From contig JBHJNQ010000046.1 of assembly GCA_050330635.1 (NCBI GenBank), positions 94,501 through 158,500 of the forward strand: a stretch of 64,000 nt of DNA, given 5' to 3'. The notes under the pieces were generated by a model, which made no database searches, was not told where the DNA came from, and worked only from the letters and a program-made list of their open reading frames with translations. This DNA comes from CADEDH01 sp050330635 (GTDB lineage: Bacteria > Actinomycetota > Acidimicrobiia > Acidimicrobiales > SZUA-35). Shown piece by piece: positions 8,940 through 17,467 of the stretch. Each line of letters starts with the position of its first letter. The first letter of the stretch is position 1. The translations under genes and the position numbers were made by a program.

Positions 8940-10133
8940 TCAGCCGATGTGGAACGGCAGCTGGCGGGGGCCGCGAATCTGTCCGGTCGACCAGCGGACG
9001 GTGGTCCCCTCGGCCAACGTGAACTCGGGGAACGCCCGGAGCCACTCCTCGACCGCCACCCGCAGCTCGAGCCGGGCCAGGTTCGAGCCGAGGCACCGGT
9101 GGATGCCGAGACCGAAGGCGGCGTGGCGGTTCTGGGCCCGGTCGAGGATGACCTCGTCGGCGTGGTCGAACACCTCCGGGTCACGGTTGGCGGCGGGGAA
9201 CGGCAGCAGGACCCACTCGCCGGCCTTGACCGGACAGCCGTGGAGCTCGTGGTCCCGGGCCGCCAGGCGGGCCATCGTGACCGGAGCGTAGGCCCGGAGG
9301 AACTCCTCGATGGCCATCGGCATGAGATCGGGTTCGGCCACGAGGCGGCGCCGGTCGTCGGGGTGGGTGGCCAGGTGCCAGAGGGTGGAGCCGATGGCCG
9401 ACCACGTGGTGTCGATCCCGGCGATGAGGATCAGCAGCACCGTGCCCACGATGTGGATGTCGGACAGGGGCTGGCCCATGAACTCGGCGTCGATCAGGTA
9501 CGAGATCAGGTCGTCCTGAGGTTCGTCGCGATGCTCCTGGATCCGCTGCTGGAGGTAGTAGCCGAGGGTCTCCTCCTCGGGGAGGTCGGCGCCACTACCC
9601 GGATTCTCGATGATCATGCTGATGAAGTGACGGAACAGGTCGCCATCCGACGGGGGAACGCCGAGCATGGCGGCGATGACCTGCACGGGGATGTGCTGGC
9701 TGTAGAACTGAGCGGCGTCGACGACGCCGTCGACCACCGGCAGGTCGGCGATCAGTTGGCGGCACAGCTCGCGGGTCTTGTCCTCCCACCCGGCGATGAC
9801 CTTGGGGGAGAACGGGGGCAGGAGGAGTTTGCGGGCCTCGTGGTGGGCCGGCGGGTCGGACGTGATGGGCGGAGCCGGTCCGAGGGGCGGGGGCTCCACC
9901 GGCCGGTTGGGGGACACGATCACGCCCTGGGAGGTGTAGTTCTCGGTGTCGTAGGCGATGGCCGAGACTTCCTCGTGGCGGGTGGGGAGCCAGGTGCCGC
10001 CGAACCGGTCGCTGTGGGCCACCGGGCACCGCTGCCGGAGGTCGTCCCAGATCTCGTGGACGTTGGCGTTGTAGGCCGGGTCGGTGTGATCGAAGTCGGT
10101 GGCCCAGTCGGCCACCGGTACCCGCTCGGTCAT
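8940..10133 (-). CDS. Cytochrome P450
   Basis: This soluble bacterial-class P450 has 397 residues, the usual length. The I-helix oxygen motif 'AGIDTT' is at residues 238-243, the K-helix ExxR is Glu277-Arg280 ('EEFLR'), and the heme loop 'FGLGIHRCLG' has the proximal Cys347. The ATG at 10133 follows a GAGGGG ribosome site. No ferredoxin or ferredoxin reductase gene is adjacent, so redox partners must come from elsewhere. The substrate class is unknown; related actinobacterial P450s act on terpenes, steroids or aromatics. The gene starts divergently from the AraC-remnant/VOC locus. Confidence 0.93.
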   Translation of the reverse strand: MTERVPVADWATDFDHTDPAYNANVHEIWDDLRQRCPVAHSDRFGGTWLPTRHEEVSAIAYDTENYTSQGVIVSPNRPVEPPPLGPAPPITSDPPAHHEARKLLLPPFSPKVIAGWEDKTRELCRQLIADLPVVDGVVDAAQFYSQHIPVQVIAAMLGVPPSDGDLFRHFISMIIENPGSGADLPEEETLGYYLQQRIQEHRDEPQDDLISYLIDAEFMGQPLSDIHIVGTVLLILIAGIDTTWSAIGSTLWHLATHPDDRRRLVAEPDLMPMAIEEFLRAYAPVTMARLAARDHELHGCPVKAGEWVLLPFPAANRDPEVFDHADEVILDRAQNRHAAFGLGIHRCLGSNLARLELRVAVEEWLRAFPEFTLAEGTTVRWSTGQIRGPRQLPFHIG

Positions 10134-10372
10134 TGCTGCACCCCTCGTGTCCTCGAACCGTGGTCGCCGTCGTTCGGCGCCGACGTCAGCACGGACGTCA
10201 TCGGTACCAACGGCACGTTCACCGCCTCACCTTACACCGTAATCGTGGCTCCGGCGGGTGTCGGCGGGCGATCCGTCGAGCACAAGCAGAGCGGAAGCGG
10301 GTCGGAGCCACCGATGGCACACTGGGGTGGTGGGCGTCGGGAGCAGCAGCAGGCCAGGGCCGAAGCGGGAGG

Positions 10373-10462
10373 TTCCGCCGGGCCTTCGGTGAGTCGCCCC
10401 ACCAGTACCTGCTGACCCGGCGCCTGGAACGGGCCGCCGCCCTGCTCCGTGCCACCGACAGG
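10373..10462 (+). pseudogene. AraC-family regulator fragment
   Basis: Thirty codons read 'FRRAFGESPHQYLLTRRLER' and continue 'AAALLRATDR'. This matches the middle of the AraC/XylS DNA-binding domain, the end of the first helix-turn-helix plus the linker helix. Both the N-terminal part and the second helix-turn-helix are absent. The frame runs directly into the VOC gene, so the fragment is either the N-terminus of a chimera or dead sequence. AraC regulator genes next to VOC genes are common in actinobacteria, so the simplest reading is that a deletion collapsed such a pair. Confidence 0.6.
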
Positions 10463-10468
10463 CTCGGC

Positions 10469-10816
10469 ATGGAGGTCCGTACCGACGTGACCGTGGCCGA
10501 GATGGGCAACTTCCGTTGGCTCACGGTGGGCCCCGTCGGCCAGCCCGACATCGCCATCGTGCTGATGCCGATTCCCGGTCCGCCCATGATGGACGACGCC
10601 ACCGCCCAACAGGTGCGGGAGCTCATGGGCAGGGGCTTCGCCGGCACCGTGTTCCTCACCACCCCCGACGTCCAGGCGTCCTACGAGGAACTGTCGGCCC
10701 GGGGCGTCGACTTCATCGACGAACCGACCCGGATGCCCTACGGCATCGACTCCACGTTCCGGGATCCCTCCGGGAACAACTTCCGCCTCACCCAGCTGGC
10801 CGACACCTGGGGTTGA
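10469..10816 (+). CDS. VOC (glyoxalase/bleomycin resistance) family protein, N-terminally shortened
   Basis: From the ATG at 10469 the product is 115 residues: 'LGMEVRTDV', then 'FRWLTVGPVGQPDIAIVLM', 'GTVFLTTPDVQASYEELSARGVDF' and 'STFRDPSGNNFRLTQ'. These are the later strands of one betaalphabetabetabeta module pair, including the C-terminal metal-site region 'DPSGN'. Intact relatives begin about 20 residues earlier with a strand and helix ('...D-x-ALDFYT-x-LG') that is missing here. In the same open frame the upstream codons encode the AraC fragment, so a longer fused product starting up to 10133 is possible. Metal binding and activity may be lost. Confidence 0.65.
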   Translation: MEVRTDVTVAEMGNFRWLTVGPVGQPDIAIVLMPIPGPPMMDDATAQQVRELMGRGFAGTVFLTTPDVQASYEELSARGVDFIDEPTRMPYGIDSTFRDPSGNNFRLTQLADTWG

Positions 10817-10848
10817 CGGGCCAGGGGCGGTCCAAGGAGGCTGGGCGG

Positions 10849-12720
10849 GTGACCGAACTGGAAGTCGTCGAGCGCCGCCCCTTCGCCATCGACGGGGTGA
10901 GCGGGGCGTTCGAGCGGATCGACGGCGTGGCCCACTACGCCGTCGACCCCGAGGCCCCCGGCGACGCCGCCATCGTCGACCTGGCCCTCGCCCCCCGGGG
11001 CGACGACGGCCTCGTCCACTTCACCGGTGACGTCACCGTGGTCCGCCCGCTCGACGGCGGTCGCGGCACGGCCGTGGTCGAGATGCCCAACCGGGGCCGG
11101 CGCACGGCCATGGGCCTGTTCAACCGGGCCCCAGCCGTCATCGAACCCACCCCCGAGATCGACCCCGGCGACGGGTTCCTGTTCCGCCACGGGTTCACCG
11201 TGGCCTGGTGTGGGTGGCAGTGGGACATCCCGGCCGGCGACCCGGCCCGCATGGGCCTGCGGGCCCCCGTCGTCGAACGCCCCGCCACCGTCGGGCTCCG
11301 GATCCAGGTCCCGGAACCGCACCACACGCTGGCCCTGACCGACCACCACGTCGGCGTGATCGGCGGCCACGCCCCCATCCCCACCCTGGCCCTCGACGAC
11401 CCGGAGGCCCGCCTGCTCGTCCGTGACGGGCTGTGGGGCCAGCCGACGGAGGTCGACCGGAAGGCCTGGCGCTTCGTCGACGACCGCCACGTGAGCCTCG
11501 ACGGTGGGTTCGCGCCGGGTCGGATCTACGACCTGGTGTACCGCACACCCCGCATCCCGGTGGCGGGGGCCGGCCTGCTGGCCGCCCGCGACCTGGCTCG
11601 CCACCTGCGGACCCGGTTCGGGCTCGACCACCTCCTGGCCTCCGGCCAGTCGCAGTGCGGTCGGTTCCTCCGCACGTTCCTCCATCTCGGCCTCAACTGC
11701 GGCGCCGACGGCGGGCCGGCCTACGACGGCGTCCTGGCCCACATCGCCGGCGGCCGACGGGGCGAGTTCAACCACCGACTGGCCCAGCCGTCGGTCCAGC
11801 CCACGCCCAGCTTCGGTCACCTCTTCCCCTTCGCCGACGACGCCCAGACCGACCCCCGCACCGGCACGGTCGACGGGCTGCTCGAACCCCAGCGGGCCGC
11901 CGGCTGCACGCCCCTGGTCATGTACACCAACACCTCGTCGGAGTACTGGCGGGGCGACGCCTCCCTGGCCCACACCTCGGCCGCCGACGGCACCGACGTC
12001 GAGCCACCACCGGGCACCCGCCACTACCTGTTGGCCTCGACCCAGCACGGGCCCGGCCTCCTACCCCTCATGGACACGTCGATGTTCGGCTCCAAGGGGG
12101 CCAACACGTTCAACATCGTCGACTACACCCCGCTGATGCGGGCGGCCGTGATCAACCTGGCCCGCTGGGTGGAGGACGGGGTCGAGCCCCCACCTAACGC
12201 CGTGCCCCGGGTCGACGACGGCACGGCCGTCACCCGGGCCGACGCCCTGGCCACCATCGCCGCCGCCCGCCCCGACATGACCCTGCCCGACGTCGACGCC
12301 CTCCCCCAACTCCGCCCCCTCGACCTCGGACCGGAGGCGGCGGCCGGGATCGGGCGGTTCCCGGCCGAGGCGGCCGGCGATCCCTATCCCTGCACCGTGT
12401 CGGCCGTCGACGACGACGGCAACGAAGTGGCCGGCATCGCCATGCCCGACGTGACGGCGGCCATCGCCACCCACACCGGGTGGAACCCGAGACGGCCCGA
12501 CACCGGGGGCAAGGGCCAGATCCTCGACTACGTCGGCTCGACCATACCCCTCCCCGTCGACGAGATCGAACGGCGTTACCCCGACGAGAAGGCCTACCTC
12601 GGGGCCGTGGAGGCGGCGGCCCGGGTCCTGGTGGAGCGCCGTCACCTCCTGGCCGAGGACGTAGGGGTGTGCCGCCGGGTGGCGGCCAAGCGCTACCGGG
12701 CCCTGACGCGACAGCCCTGA
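10849..12720 (+). CDS. Large alpha/beta hydrolase domain-containing protein
   Basis: This is a 623-residue protein of the alpha/beta hydrolase domain family found in actinobacteria and proteobacteria. A long N-terminal beta-rich region contains 'VVEMPNRGRR' and 'GFTVAWCGWQWDIP'. A nucleophile elbow 'ASGQSQCGRFLR' near residue 265 is followed by 'HIAGGRRGEFNHR'. A late 'RHYLLASTQHGPG' segment and a C-terminal 'TGWNPR' complete the typical set. The GTG at 10849 is supported by AAGGAGG eight bases upstream. It lies 32 bp after the VOC gene and may share its transcript. It is predicted to be cytosolic. The substrate is unknown. Confidence 0.8.
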   Translation: MTELEVVERRPFAIDGVSGAFERIDGVAHYAVDPEAPGDAAIVDLALAPRGDDGLVHFTGDVTVVRPLDGGRGTAVVEMPNRGRRTAMGLFNRAPAVIEPTPEIDPGDGFLFRHGFTVAWCGWQWDIPAGDPARMGLRAPVVERPATVGLRIQVPEPHHTLALTDHHVGVIGGHAPIPTLALDDPEARLLVRDGLWGQPTEVDRKAWRFVDDRHVSLDGGFAPGRIYDLVYRTPRIPVAGAGLLAARDLARHLRTRFGLDHLLASGQSQCGRFLRTFLHLGLNCGADGGPAYDGVLAHIAGGRRGEFNHRLAQPSVQPTPSFGHLFPFADDAQTDPRTGTVDGLLEPQRAAGCTPLVMYTNTSSEYWRGDASLAHTSAADGTDVEPPPGTRHYLLASTQHGPGLLPLMDTSMFGSKGANTFNIVDYTPLMRAAVINLARWVEDGVEPPPNAVPRVDDGTAVTRADALATIAAARPDMTLPDVDALPQLRPLDLGPEAAAGIGRFPAEAAGDPYPCTVSAVDDDGNEVAGIAMPDVTAAIATHTGWNPRRPDTGGKGQILDYVGSTIPLPVDEIERRYPDEKAYLGAVEAAARVLVERRHLLAEDVGVCRRVAAKRYRALTRQP

Positions 12721-12846
12721 CGGGCCGCTGGGTGGATCACTCCCGTGACACTGAGCGTCGCATCCGACCCTGGACGCAACGAGAGCTCGCGGGTGGCGTA
12801 CCTTGCTGCGGCCCGGCGACGACGCGGTAACGCAACACGACTCGAT

Positions 12847-12889
12847 CTCCGTTGCGGTATCGACTCCTGGAGTCGATACCGCAACGGAG
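12847..12889. repeat. Perfect 20-bp inverted repeat, copy 1 of a dispersed hairpin
   Basis: Two 20-bp arms (12847-12866 and 12870-12889, arm core GTTGCGGTATCGACTC) are exact reverse complements around a 3-base loop, with one more pair outside. A near-identical element is at 35970-36012. It sits between the hydrolase stop and the tlyA start. No T-run follows. Either a terminator-like structure or a member of a dispersed repeat family fits. Confidence 0.85.
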
Positions 12890-12977
12890 AACAAGTCCCA
12901 CGGGGTCGTCGGAACGTCGTCGGCTCCGAGAGGAGCTCGGGAGCGAGACTCGGGCCCGCGCTCCTAACCTGGAAGCC

Positions 12978-13688
12978 ATGGCCCGACGTATGCCCCTGCT
13001 CCGGCGGCTGGGCGAGCTCGACCCACCGGTCGACGATCCCGAGCTGGCATTGGCCGAGAACCGGGTGCTGGTCGACGGGGCGGTCGTGACCAACCCCAAC
13101 TCCCAGGTCCTGCCCTCGGCCCGGGTGGTGGTCCGGCCCCGGGCCGAGCTGCAGGGGGTGCGCAAGCTCGGGCCCGCCCTCGACGCCTTCGCCGTCGACG
13201 TCGAGGGTCGGATCGGTCTCGACCTCGGGGCGTGCACCGGGGGCTTCACCCGGGTCCTGCTGCGACGGGGGGCGACTCGGGTCTTCGCCGTCGACGTCGG
13301 GCACGGCCAGCTGCTGGGCTCCCTCCGCCAGGACCCACGGGTCGTCAACCTGGAGCGGACCAACATCGCCGCCGTCACCCCCCACCTGCTCGGCTGCCGC
13401 CCCGACGTCATCGTGTGCGACATCACCAAGTTGGCCCTGCGCCAGGTGGCCCGTCAGCTGGTCGACAACGACGTGCCGGCGCCCGGCACCCGCCTCGTGG
13501 GCCTGGTGAAACCGATGTTCGAGCTCGGCACCGGCGAGCTCCCCACGGGCGACGAGCTGGACCGGGCCCTCGCCCTGGCCGCCGACGGCATCGCCGAGCT
13601 GGGCTGGGTCGACGTCGCCACGATCGACTCCCCGGTGACCGGTCACCGGGGAGCGATCGAGTTCTTCGTCCACGGCCGCTGGCCCTGA
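12978..13688 (+). CDS. tlyA: TlyA-family 2'-O-ribose rRNA methyltransferase
   Basis: The protein has 236 residues. A short S4-like N-terminus ('LAENRVLVDGAVVTNPNSQVL') precedes an FtsJ-like Rossmann domain with 'GLDLGACTGGFTRVLLRRGA' and 'VFAVDVGHGQL'. The K-D-K-E pattern of 2'-O-methyltransferases is present: Lys63 ('VRKLGPAL'), Asp148 ('VIVCDIT'), Lys178 ('GLVKPMFELG') and Glu228 ('AIEFFVHG'). In mycobacteria TlyA methylates 16S and 23S rRNA and sets capreomycin sensitivity. This copy is divergent in its S4 part, so the target site may differ. ATG at 12978 is chosen just after the hairpin repeat. Confidence 0.82.
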   Translation: MARRMPLLRRLGELDPPVDDPELALAENRVLVDGAVVTNPNSQVLPSARVVVRPRAELQGVRKLGPALDAFAVDVEGRIGLDLGACTGGFTRVLLRRGATRVFAVDVGHGQLLGSLRQDPRVVNLERTNIAAVTPHLLGCRPDVIVCDITKLALRQVARQLVDNDVPAPGTRLVGLVKPMFELGTGELPTGDELDRALALAADGIAELGWVDVATIDSPVTGHRGAIEFFVHGRWP

Positions 13689-13714
13689 GCCGGCTGGGCG
13701 GTCCGCGGTCGGGG

Positions 13715-13742
13715 CCTCCGGCCCGGGCTGGCCGGCCGGAGG
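13715..13742. terminator. Hairpin between convergent tlyA and peptide-ABC operon
   Basis: A 9-bp stem (CCTCCGGCC / GGCCGGAGG) with a 10-base loop fills the 55-bp gap between the tlyA stop and the stop of the last peptide transporter gene. Position suggests a shared two-way terminator. Confidence 0.5.
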
Positions 13743-13743
13743 G

Positions 13744-14850
13744 TCAGCCGACGTCGAGCAGCTCGCCCTCGGCGCTGAGGCGGCCGTTGGCGATGTTGGC
13801 CGCCAACGCCTCCTCGCCCTCGGGTGTGCCCACCGGATAGAAGCACCGGTAGACGTGATCCCGGTCGACGGCCGGGGTCAGCTCCGGTTCCTCCTCGACG
13901 CAGCGGGCCTGGGCGTAGCGGCACCGGGCGGCGAACTTGCAGCCCCGGGGCGGCGCCACCATGTTGGGTGGGCGACCGGGGATGATGGCGAGCCGGGTGT
14001 GGCTGGGGTACTCGATCTTGGGGATCGAACGGAACAGGGCCTCGGTGTAGGGCATCTTCATGTCGCGGAACAGGATCGAGGTGGAGGCCCGCTCCATGAT
14101 GCGTCCGGCGTACATCACGATGACCTCGTCGGTCCGGCCCGCCACCACCCCGAGATCGTGGGTGATCAGGATCAGGGGCATGAAGCGGTCGCGTTGCTGA
14201 TCCTGGAGGAGATCGAGGATCTGGGCCTGGACCGTGACGTCGAGAGCGGTCGTCGGCTCGTCGGCGATCAGCAGCTTCGGCCCGCAGGCCAGGGCGATGG
14301 CAATGACGATCCGCTGCCGCATGCCACCCGAGAGCTGATGGGGGTAGTCGTCCATCCTCGTCTCGGGCGACGGGATGCCGACGCTGCGAAGCAGGCTGAG
14401 GGCGGTGGCCCGAGCCTCCCGCTTCGATACCCCGAGGTGGACCCGAAGTCCCTCCGCCACCTGTTGACCGATACGCATCACGGGGTTGAGGGAGCCCAGC
14501 GGGTCCTGGAACACCATCGCCACCTCGGGCCCCCAGATGGCGCGCAGCTGCTTCGGGCTGAGCGACATCATGTCGATCCCGTTGATGATGACCTCACCGC
14601 TGGTGGTGATGTTGCTCTTGGGCAGGAGGCGCATGACCGACCGGGCCGTCACGCTCTTGCCCGACCCGGACTCGCCGACGATGCCGAGAGCCTTGCCCCG
14701 CCGCAGGTTGAACGACACGTCGTCCACGGCGGTGAGCGGGCCGGCCGGGGTGGAGAAGCGGGTGGTGAGGTTGCGCACCTCGAGCACCGGTGCCTCGTCG
14801 GCGGTGGGGGCCACGTGTTCGACGGTGTCGACCGGTGCGTGCTCCGTCAC
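13744..14850 (-). CDS. Peptide ABC importer ATPase, OppD/DppD type
   Basis: The ATPase has 368 residues: Walker A 'GESGSGKSVT', Q-loop 'MVFQDPLGSLNP', signature 'LSGGMRQR', Walker B 'LLIADEPTTALD' and H-loop 'ILITHDLGVV'. The C-terminal oligopeptide-type extension holds the cysteine cluster ('GCKFAARCRYAQARC') usual for Opp/Dpp ATPases. The GTG at 14850 overlaps the stop of the preceding ATPase gene by 4 bp (GTGA), so the two are translationally coupled. It is the last gene of the binding protein-permease-permease-ATPase-ATPase operon. It would pair with the unusual membrane-domain ATPase as heterodimer. Confidence 0.92.
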   Translation of the reverse strand: MTEHAPVDTVEHVAPTADEAPVLEVRNLTTRFSTPAGPLTAVDDVSFNLRRGKALGIVGESGSGKSVTARSVMRLLPKSNITTSGEVIINGIDMMSLSPKQLRAIWGPEVAMVFQDPLGSLNPVMRIGQQVAEGLRVHLGVSKREARATALSLLRSVGIPSPETRMDDYPHQLSGGMRQRIVIAIALACGPKLLIADEPTTALDVTVQAQILDLLQDQQRDRFMPLILITHDLGVVAGRTDEVIVMYAGRIMERASTSILFRDMKMPYTEALFRSIPKIEYPSHTRLAIIPGRPPNMVAPPRGCKFAARCRYAQARCVEEEPELTPAVDRDHVYRCFYPVGTPEGEEALAANIANGRLSAEGELLDVG

Positions 14851-16529
14851 GGCGCCACCTCCCCGATGAGCGGGAAGTGGCAGGCCACGTACTGGTCGGT
14901 GGCGACCTCCCGCATCATGGGTTCCTCCTCGGCACAGCGGTCCTGGGCCAACGGGCACCGGGTCCGGAAACGACAACCGCTCGGCGGAGCCACCGGCGAC
15001 GGTAGATCGGCCGCCACCTGGGTCACCCGGGCCTCGATGAGGGGATCGGGGTGGGGGATGGCCGACAGCAGGAGCTGGGAGTAGGGGTGGGCGGGGTTGG
15101 CGTAGAGGGCATCGGGGTCGGCCACCTCGCAGATCTTGCCCAGGTACATCACCGCCACCCGGTCGCTGACGTTCTTCACCACCGCCAGGTCGTGGGCGAT
15201 GAACACCAGCGTCAGCCCGTACTGGGCCTTCATGTCCTCCAGCAGGTTCAGGATCTGGGCCTGCACCGAGACGTCGAGGGCCGAAACGGGCTCGTCGCAG
15301 ATGATGACCTTGGGGTTCATGATCAGGGCCCGGGCGATGGAGAGCCGCTGAGCCTGACCACCGGAGAACTCATAGGGCTTGCGGTCGAGGGCGTCGTCGG
15401 GGTTGATGCCCACGGTCTCCAGCATCTGGCGAACCAGGGGCTCGGCCCGTTCCCGCAGCTCCCGGCGGCGAACCACCAACTGGCGGCGGACCAGACGGAA
15501 GAAGGCGACGTTGATGGCGGCCGCCCCCACGAGCACCCCGAGCTTGGCCAGGCCGTCGAGACCGGCGATGTAGAACAGCTCGAGACCGACGAGGGCGACC
15601 AGGGCGGCCGCCACCCCCGACGCCCCGGCCCGGCTGGGGCGGAGGAGGGAGGCCGCCAACCAGGCGACGACTATGACGGCCACGACCAGGAAGAACGCCC
15701 GCAGGATCCAGGCCGGGGGCCCGGCGAAGCTGTTCCACGTTCGCCACACCATGAACACGGCGACGGCGGCGGCGAAGCCGGCGCAGGCCAGACCGACGGT
15801 GGCCGGCACATTGCCCAGGATCTTCGACACCACCCCGAAGGGCACGACGACGGCCAGGGCGAGCCACACCAGACCGAGCAAGAGGAGCACGGCCGCTATC
15901 ACCAACGACACCGCCAGCACCGGGAACCCGATGATCTGGGCCGGGACCTGGGTCCAGCCCAGCTCGTCCTCCAGCGCCCGCCCCTCGGCGGCCTCGCTGA
16001 TGATCCACAGCAGGATGGCCACCAGGGCCAGTGGGGCGAGATAGCGGACGGGGCGGGTGATGACGCCGGCCACCCGCTGGAAGATGGCGCCCCAGCGCTC
16101 GAACCAGACCGAGGTAGGGGGTCGGCCATCCTCCTCCTCCCACCACACCATGAGGGGTTCGGCGATGATGTCGCGCACGGTCCGGCGGGGGTTGAGGGCC
16201 GAGATCGGGTCCTGGAAGATCATCTGCAGCACCGGCCGGGTGCGGCGCATCGACTCGTCGTCGAGGGAGGTCAGCTCCACGGCGTCGAGGGTGACCGAGC
16301 CTGAGTTGGGCCGTGGGACCTGCATCATGGCCTTGCCCGTCGTCGACTTCCCGCAGCCCGACTCACCGACGAGACCGAGGGTCTCACCTTCGATCAGGTC
16401 GAGCGAGATGCCGCTGACGGCGTGGACGATGTCACCGGTGGACCCGACGGGGAACTCGACCACGAGGTCCTCGGCCCGCAACAGGGTGGAGGCGGGTGGC
16501 CGGAGGTGCGCCTTGCCGGTGCCAGCCAT
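14847..16529 (-). CDS. OppF/DppF-type ATPase with a polytopic membrane domain inserted in the nucleotide-binding domain
   Basis: The protein has 560 residues against about 320-350 usual for OppF. Residues 1-127 are a normal NBD start: Walker A 'GESGCGKST' at 55-63 and Q-loop Gln106 in 'MIFQDPISALNPRRTVRDII'. Residues about 131-360 are foreign to the family: an acidic 'WWEEEDGRP' linker, an amphipathic stretch, then about seven hydrophobic segments (roughly 163-178, 197-217, 218-234, 243-262, 275-294, 303-322, 326-345) and a basic 'RRQLVVRRRELRERAE' return. From 364 the normal fold resumes: 'RQMLETVGINPDD', signature 'FSGGQ' 388-392, Walker B 'VIICDEP' 408-414, H-loop 'IAHD', and the C-terminal Cys cluster. 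The frame is unbroken and all catalytic motifs are kept. ATG shares one base with the permease stop. Confidence 0.9.
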   Translation of the reverse strand: MAGTGKAHLRPPASTLLRAEDLVVEFPVGSTGDIVHAVSGISLDLIEGETLGLVGESGCGKSTTGKAMMQVPRPNSGSVTLDAVELTSLDDESMRRTRPVLQMIFQDPISALNPRRTVRDIIAEPLMVWWEEEDGRPPTSVWFERWGAIFQRVAGVITRPVRYLAPLALVAILLWIISEAAEGRALEDELGWTQVPAQIIGFPVLAVSLVIAAVLLLLGLVWLALAVVVPFGVVSKILGNVPATVGLACAGFAAAVAVFMVWRTWNSFAGPPAWILRAFFLVVAVIVVAWLAASLLRPSRAGASGVAAALVALVGLELFYIAGLDGLAKLGVLVGAAAINVAFFRLVRRQLVVRRRELRERAEPLVRQMLETVGINPDDALDRKPYEFSGGQAQRLSIARALIMNPKVIICDEPVSALDVSVQAQILNLLEDMKAQYGLTLVFIAHDLAVVKNVSDRVAVMYLGKICEVADPDALYANPAHPYSQLLLSAIPHPDPLIEARVTQVAADLPSPVAPPSGCRFRTRCPLAQDRCAEEEPMMREVATDQYVACHFPLIGEVAP

Positions 16530-17467
16530 CAGAGCACCGATTCACGCGGCTCGTAGCGTTCCTGCAACTTGTCGCCCACGAAGTTCAGGGCGAGCACGGT
16601 GAGGAACATCATCGTGGCCGGCACGAGGCTGATGTGGGCCGCCACGTCGAGGTCGGTCCGTCCCTTGTTGATCATGTCGCCCCAGGTGGGGGTGGGGGGC
16701 GGGACGGACAGGCCGAGGAAGGCGACCGCCCCCTCGACGACGATCAGGTTGGCCATCACGATCAGCGAGTAGCTGACGAGGGCCGGGGCCACGTTGGGCA
16801 GGACCTCCCGGAACATGATCCGACCATTGCGGGCTCCCATCGTCTTGGCCGCCAGGACGAACTCCCGTTCCGACCACACCAGCGTCGAGGCCCGCACCAC
16901 CCGGGCGATCGGGGCGATCGACAGCAGCACGAACACCACGATCAGGATGGTGACCCGGCGGATGGCGTCGGGATCGAGGAACAGGATGAGCGACAGCGCC
17001 AGCAGCAGGGGCGGGATGACCAGCGTCCCGTCGGTGAAGGTGGTGATCATGGAGTCGACCCGGCCCCGGTAGTAGCCGGCGGCCAACCCGATCGTTCCCC
17101 CGATCATCAGGGCCAGGGTGGCGCCAACGGAGGCGATGATGAGGCTGACCTGGGCCCCGTAGATGACCCGGGAGAAGATGTCGCGGCCCGCCCCGTCGTT
17201 GCCGAACCAGTACTCGGCGCTCGGCCCGTTCCGGTTGTTGCCAGCGAAGGTCTCGGCCGGGCCCTTGAGGGGCAGCAGGTCGGCGAAGATGGCGGCCAGT
17301 ATCAACACCGTGAGGAACGTGACCGCCACCCAGAACATGATCCCCAGGGGCTTGCGCCGCCGGACGCCGTCGGGGGCCGCCGCCACCGAATCGTCGGCCA
17401 CCAGCGGATCGGGCCCGACGAGGGTGTCGTCGGCCTCGACGTCTGCTCGGGTCTCAGCCACCGTCAC
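16529..17467 (-). CDS. Peptide ABC importer permease, OppC/DppC type
   Basis: This permease has about 312 residues and a soluble N-terminal tail of ~45. The first helix is 'IMFWVAVTFLTVLILAAIFADLLP', followed by the OppC-type 'YWFGNDGAGRDIFSRVIYGAQVSL' and the coupling loop 'EFVLAAKTMGARNGRIMFREVLPN', which is the EAA motif contacting the ATPases. The GTG at 17467 overlaps the oppB-like stop by 14 bp and is preferred over an upstream start lying deeper in that gene. The unusual tail contains acidic residues ('ADVEADDTLVGPDPLVADD'). Confidence 0.9.
   Translation of the reverse strand: MTVAETRADVEADDTLVGPDPLVADDSVAAAPDGVRRRKPLGIMFWVAVTFLTVLILAAIFADLLPLKGPAETFAGNNRNGPSAEYWFGNDGAGRDIFSRVIYGAQVSLIIASVGATLALMIGGTIGLAAGYYRGRVDSMITTFTDGTLVIPPLLLALSLILFLDPDAIRRVTILIVVFVLLSIAPIARVVRASTLVWSEREFVLAAKTMGARNGRIMFREVLPNVAPALVSYSLIVMANLIVVEGAVAFLGLSVPPPTPTWGDMINKGRTDLDVAAHISLVPATMMFLTVLALNFVGDKLQERYEPRESVL

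Noticed and set aside
15379..16304. Possibility that the membrane segment in the OppF-like protein is a separate gene inserted between two gene halves
   Set aside because: The frame is continuous on both sides, no stop or start codon context or ribosome site marks an independent gene, and family motifs resume without a gap.
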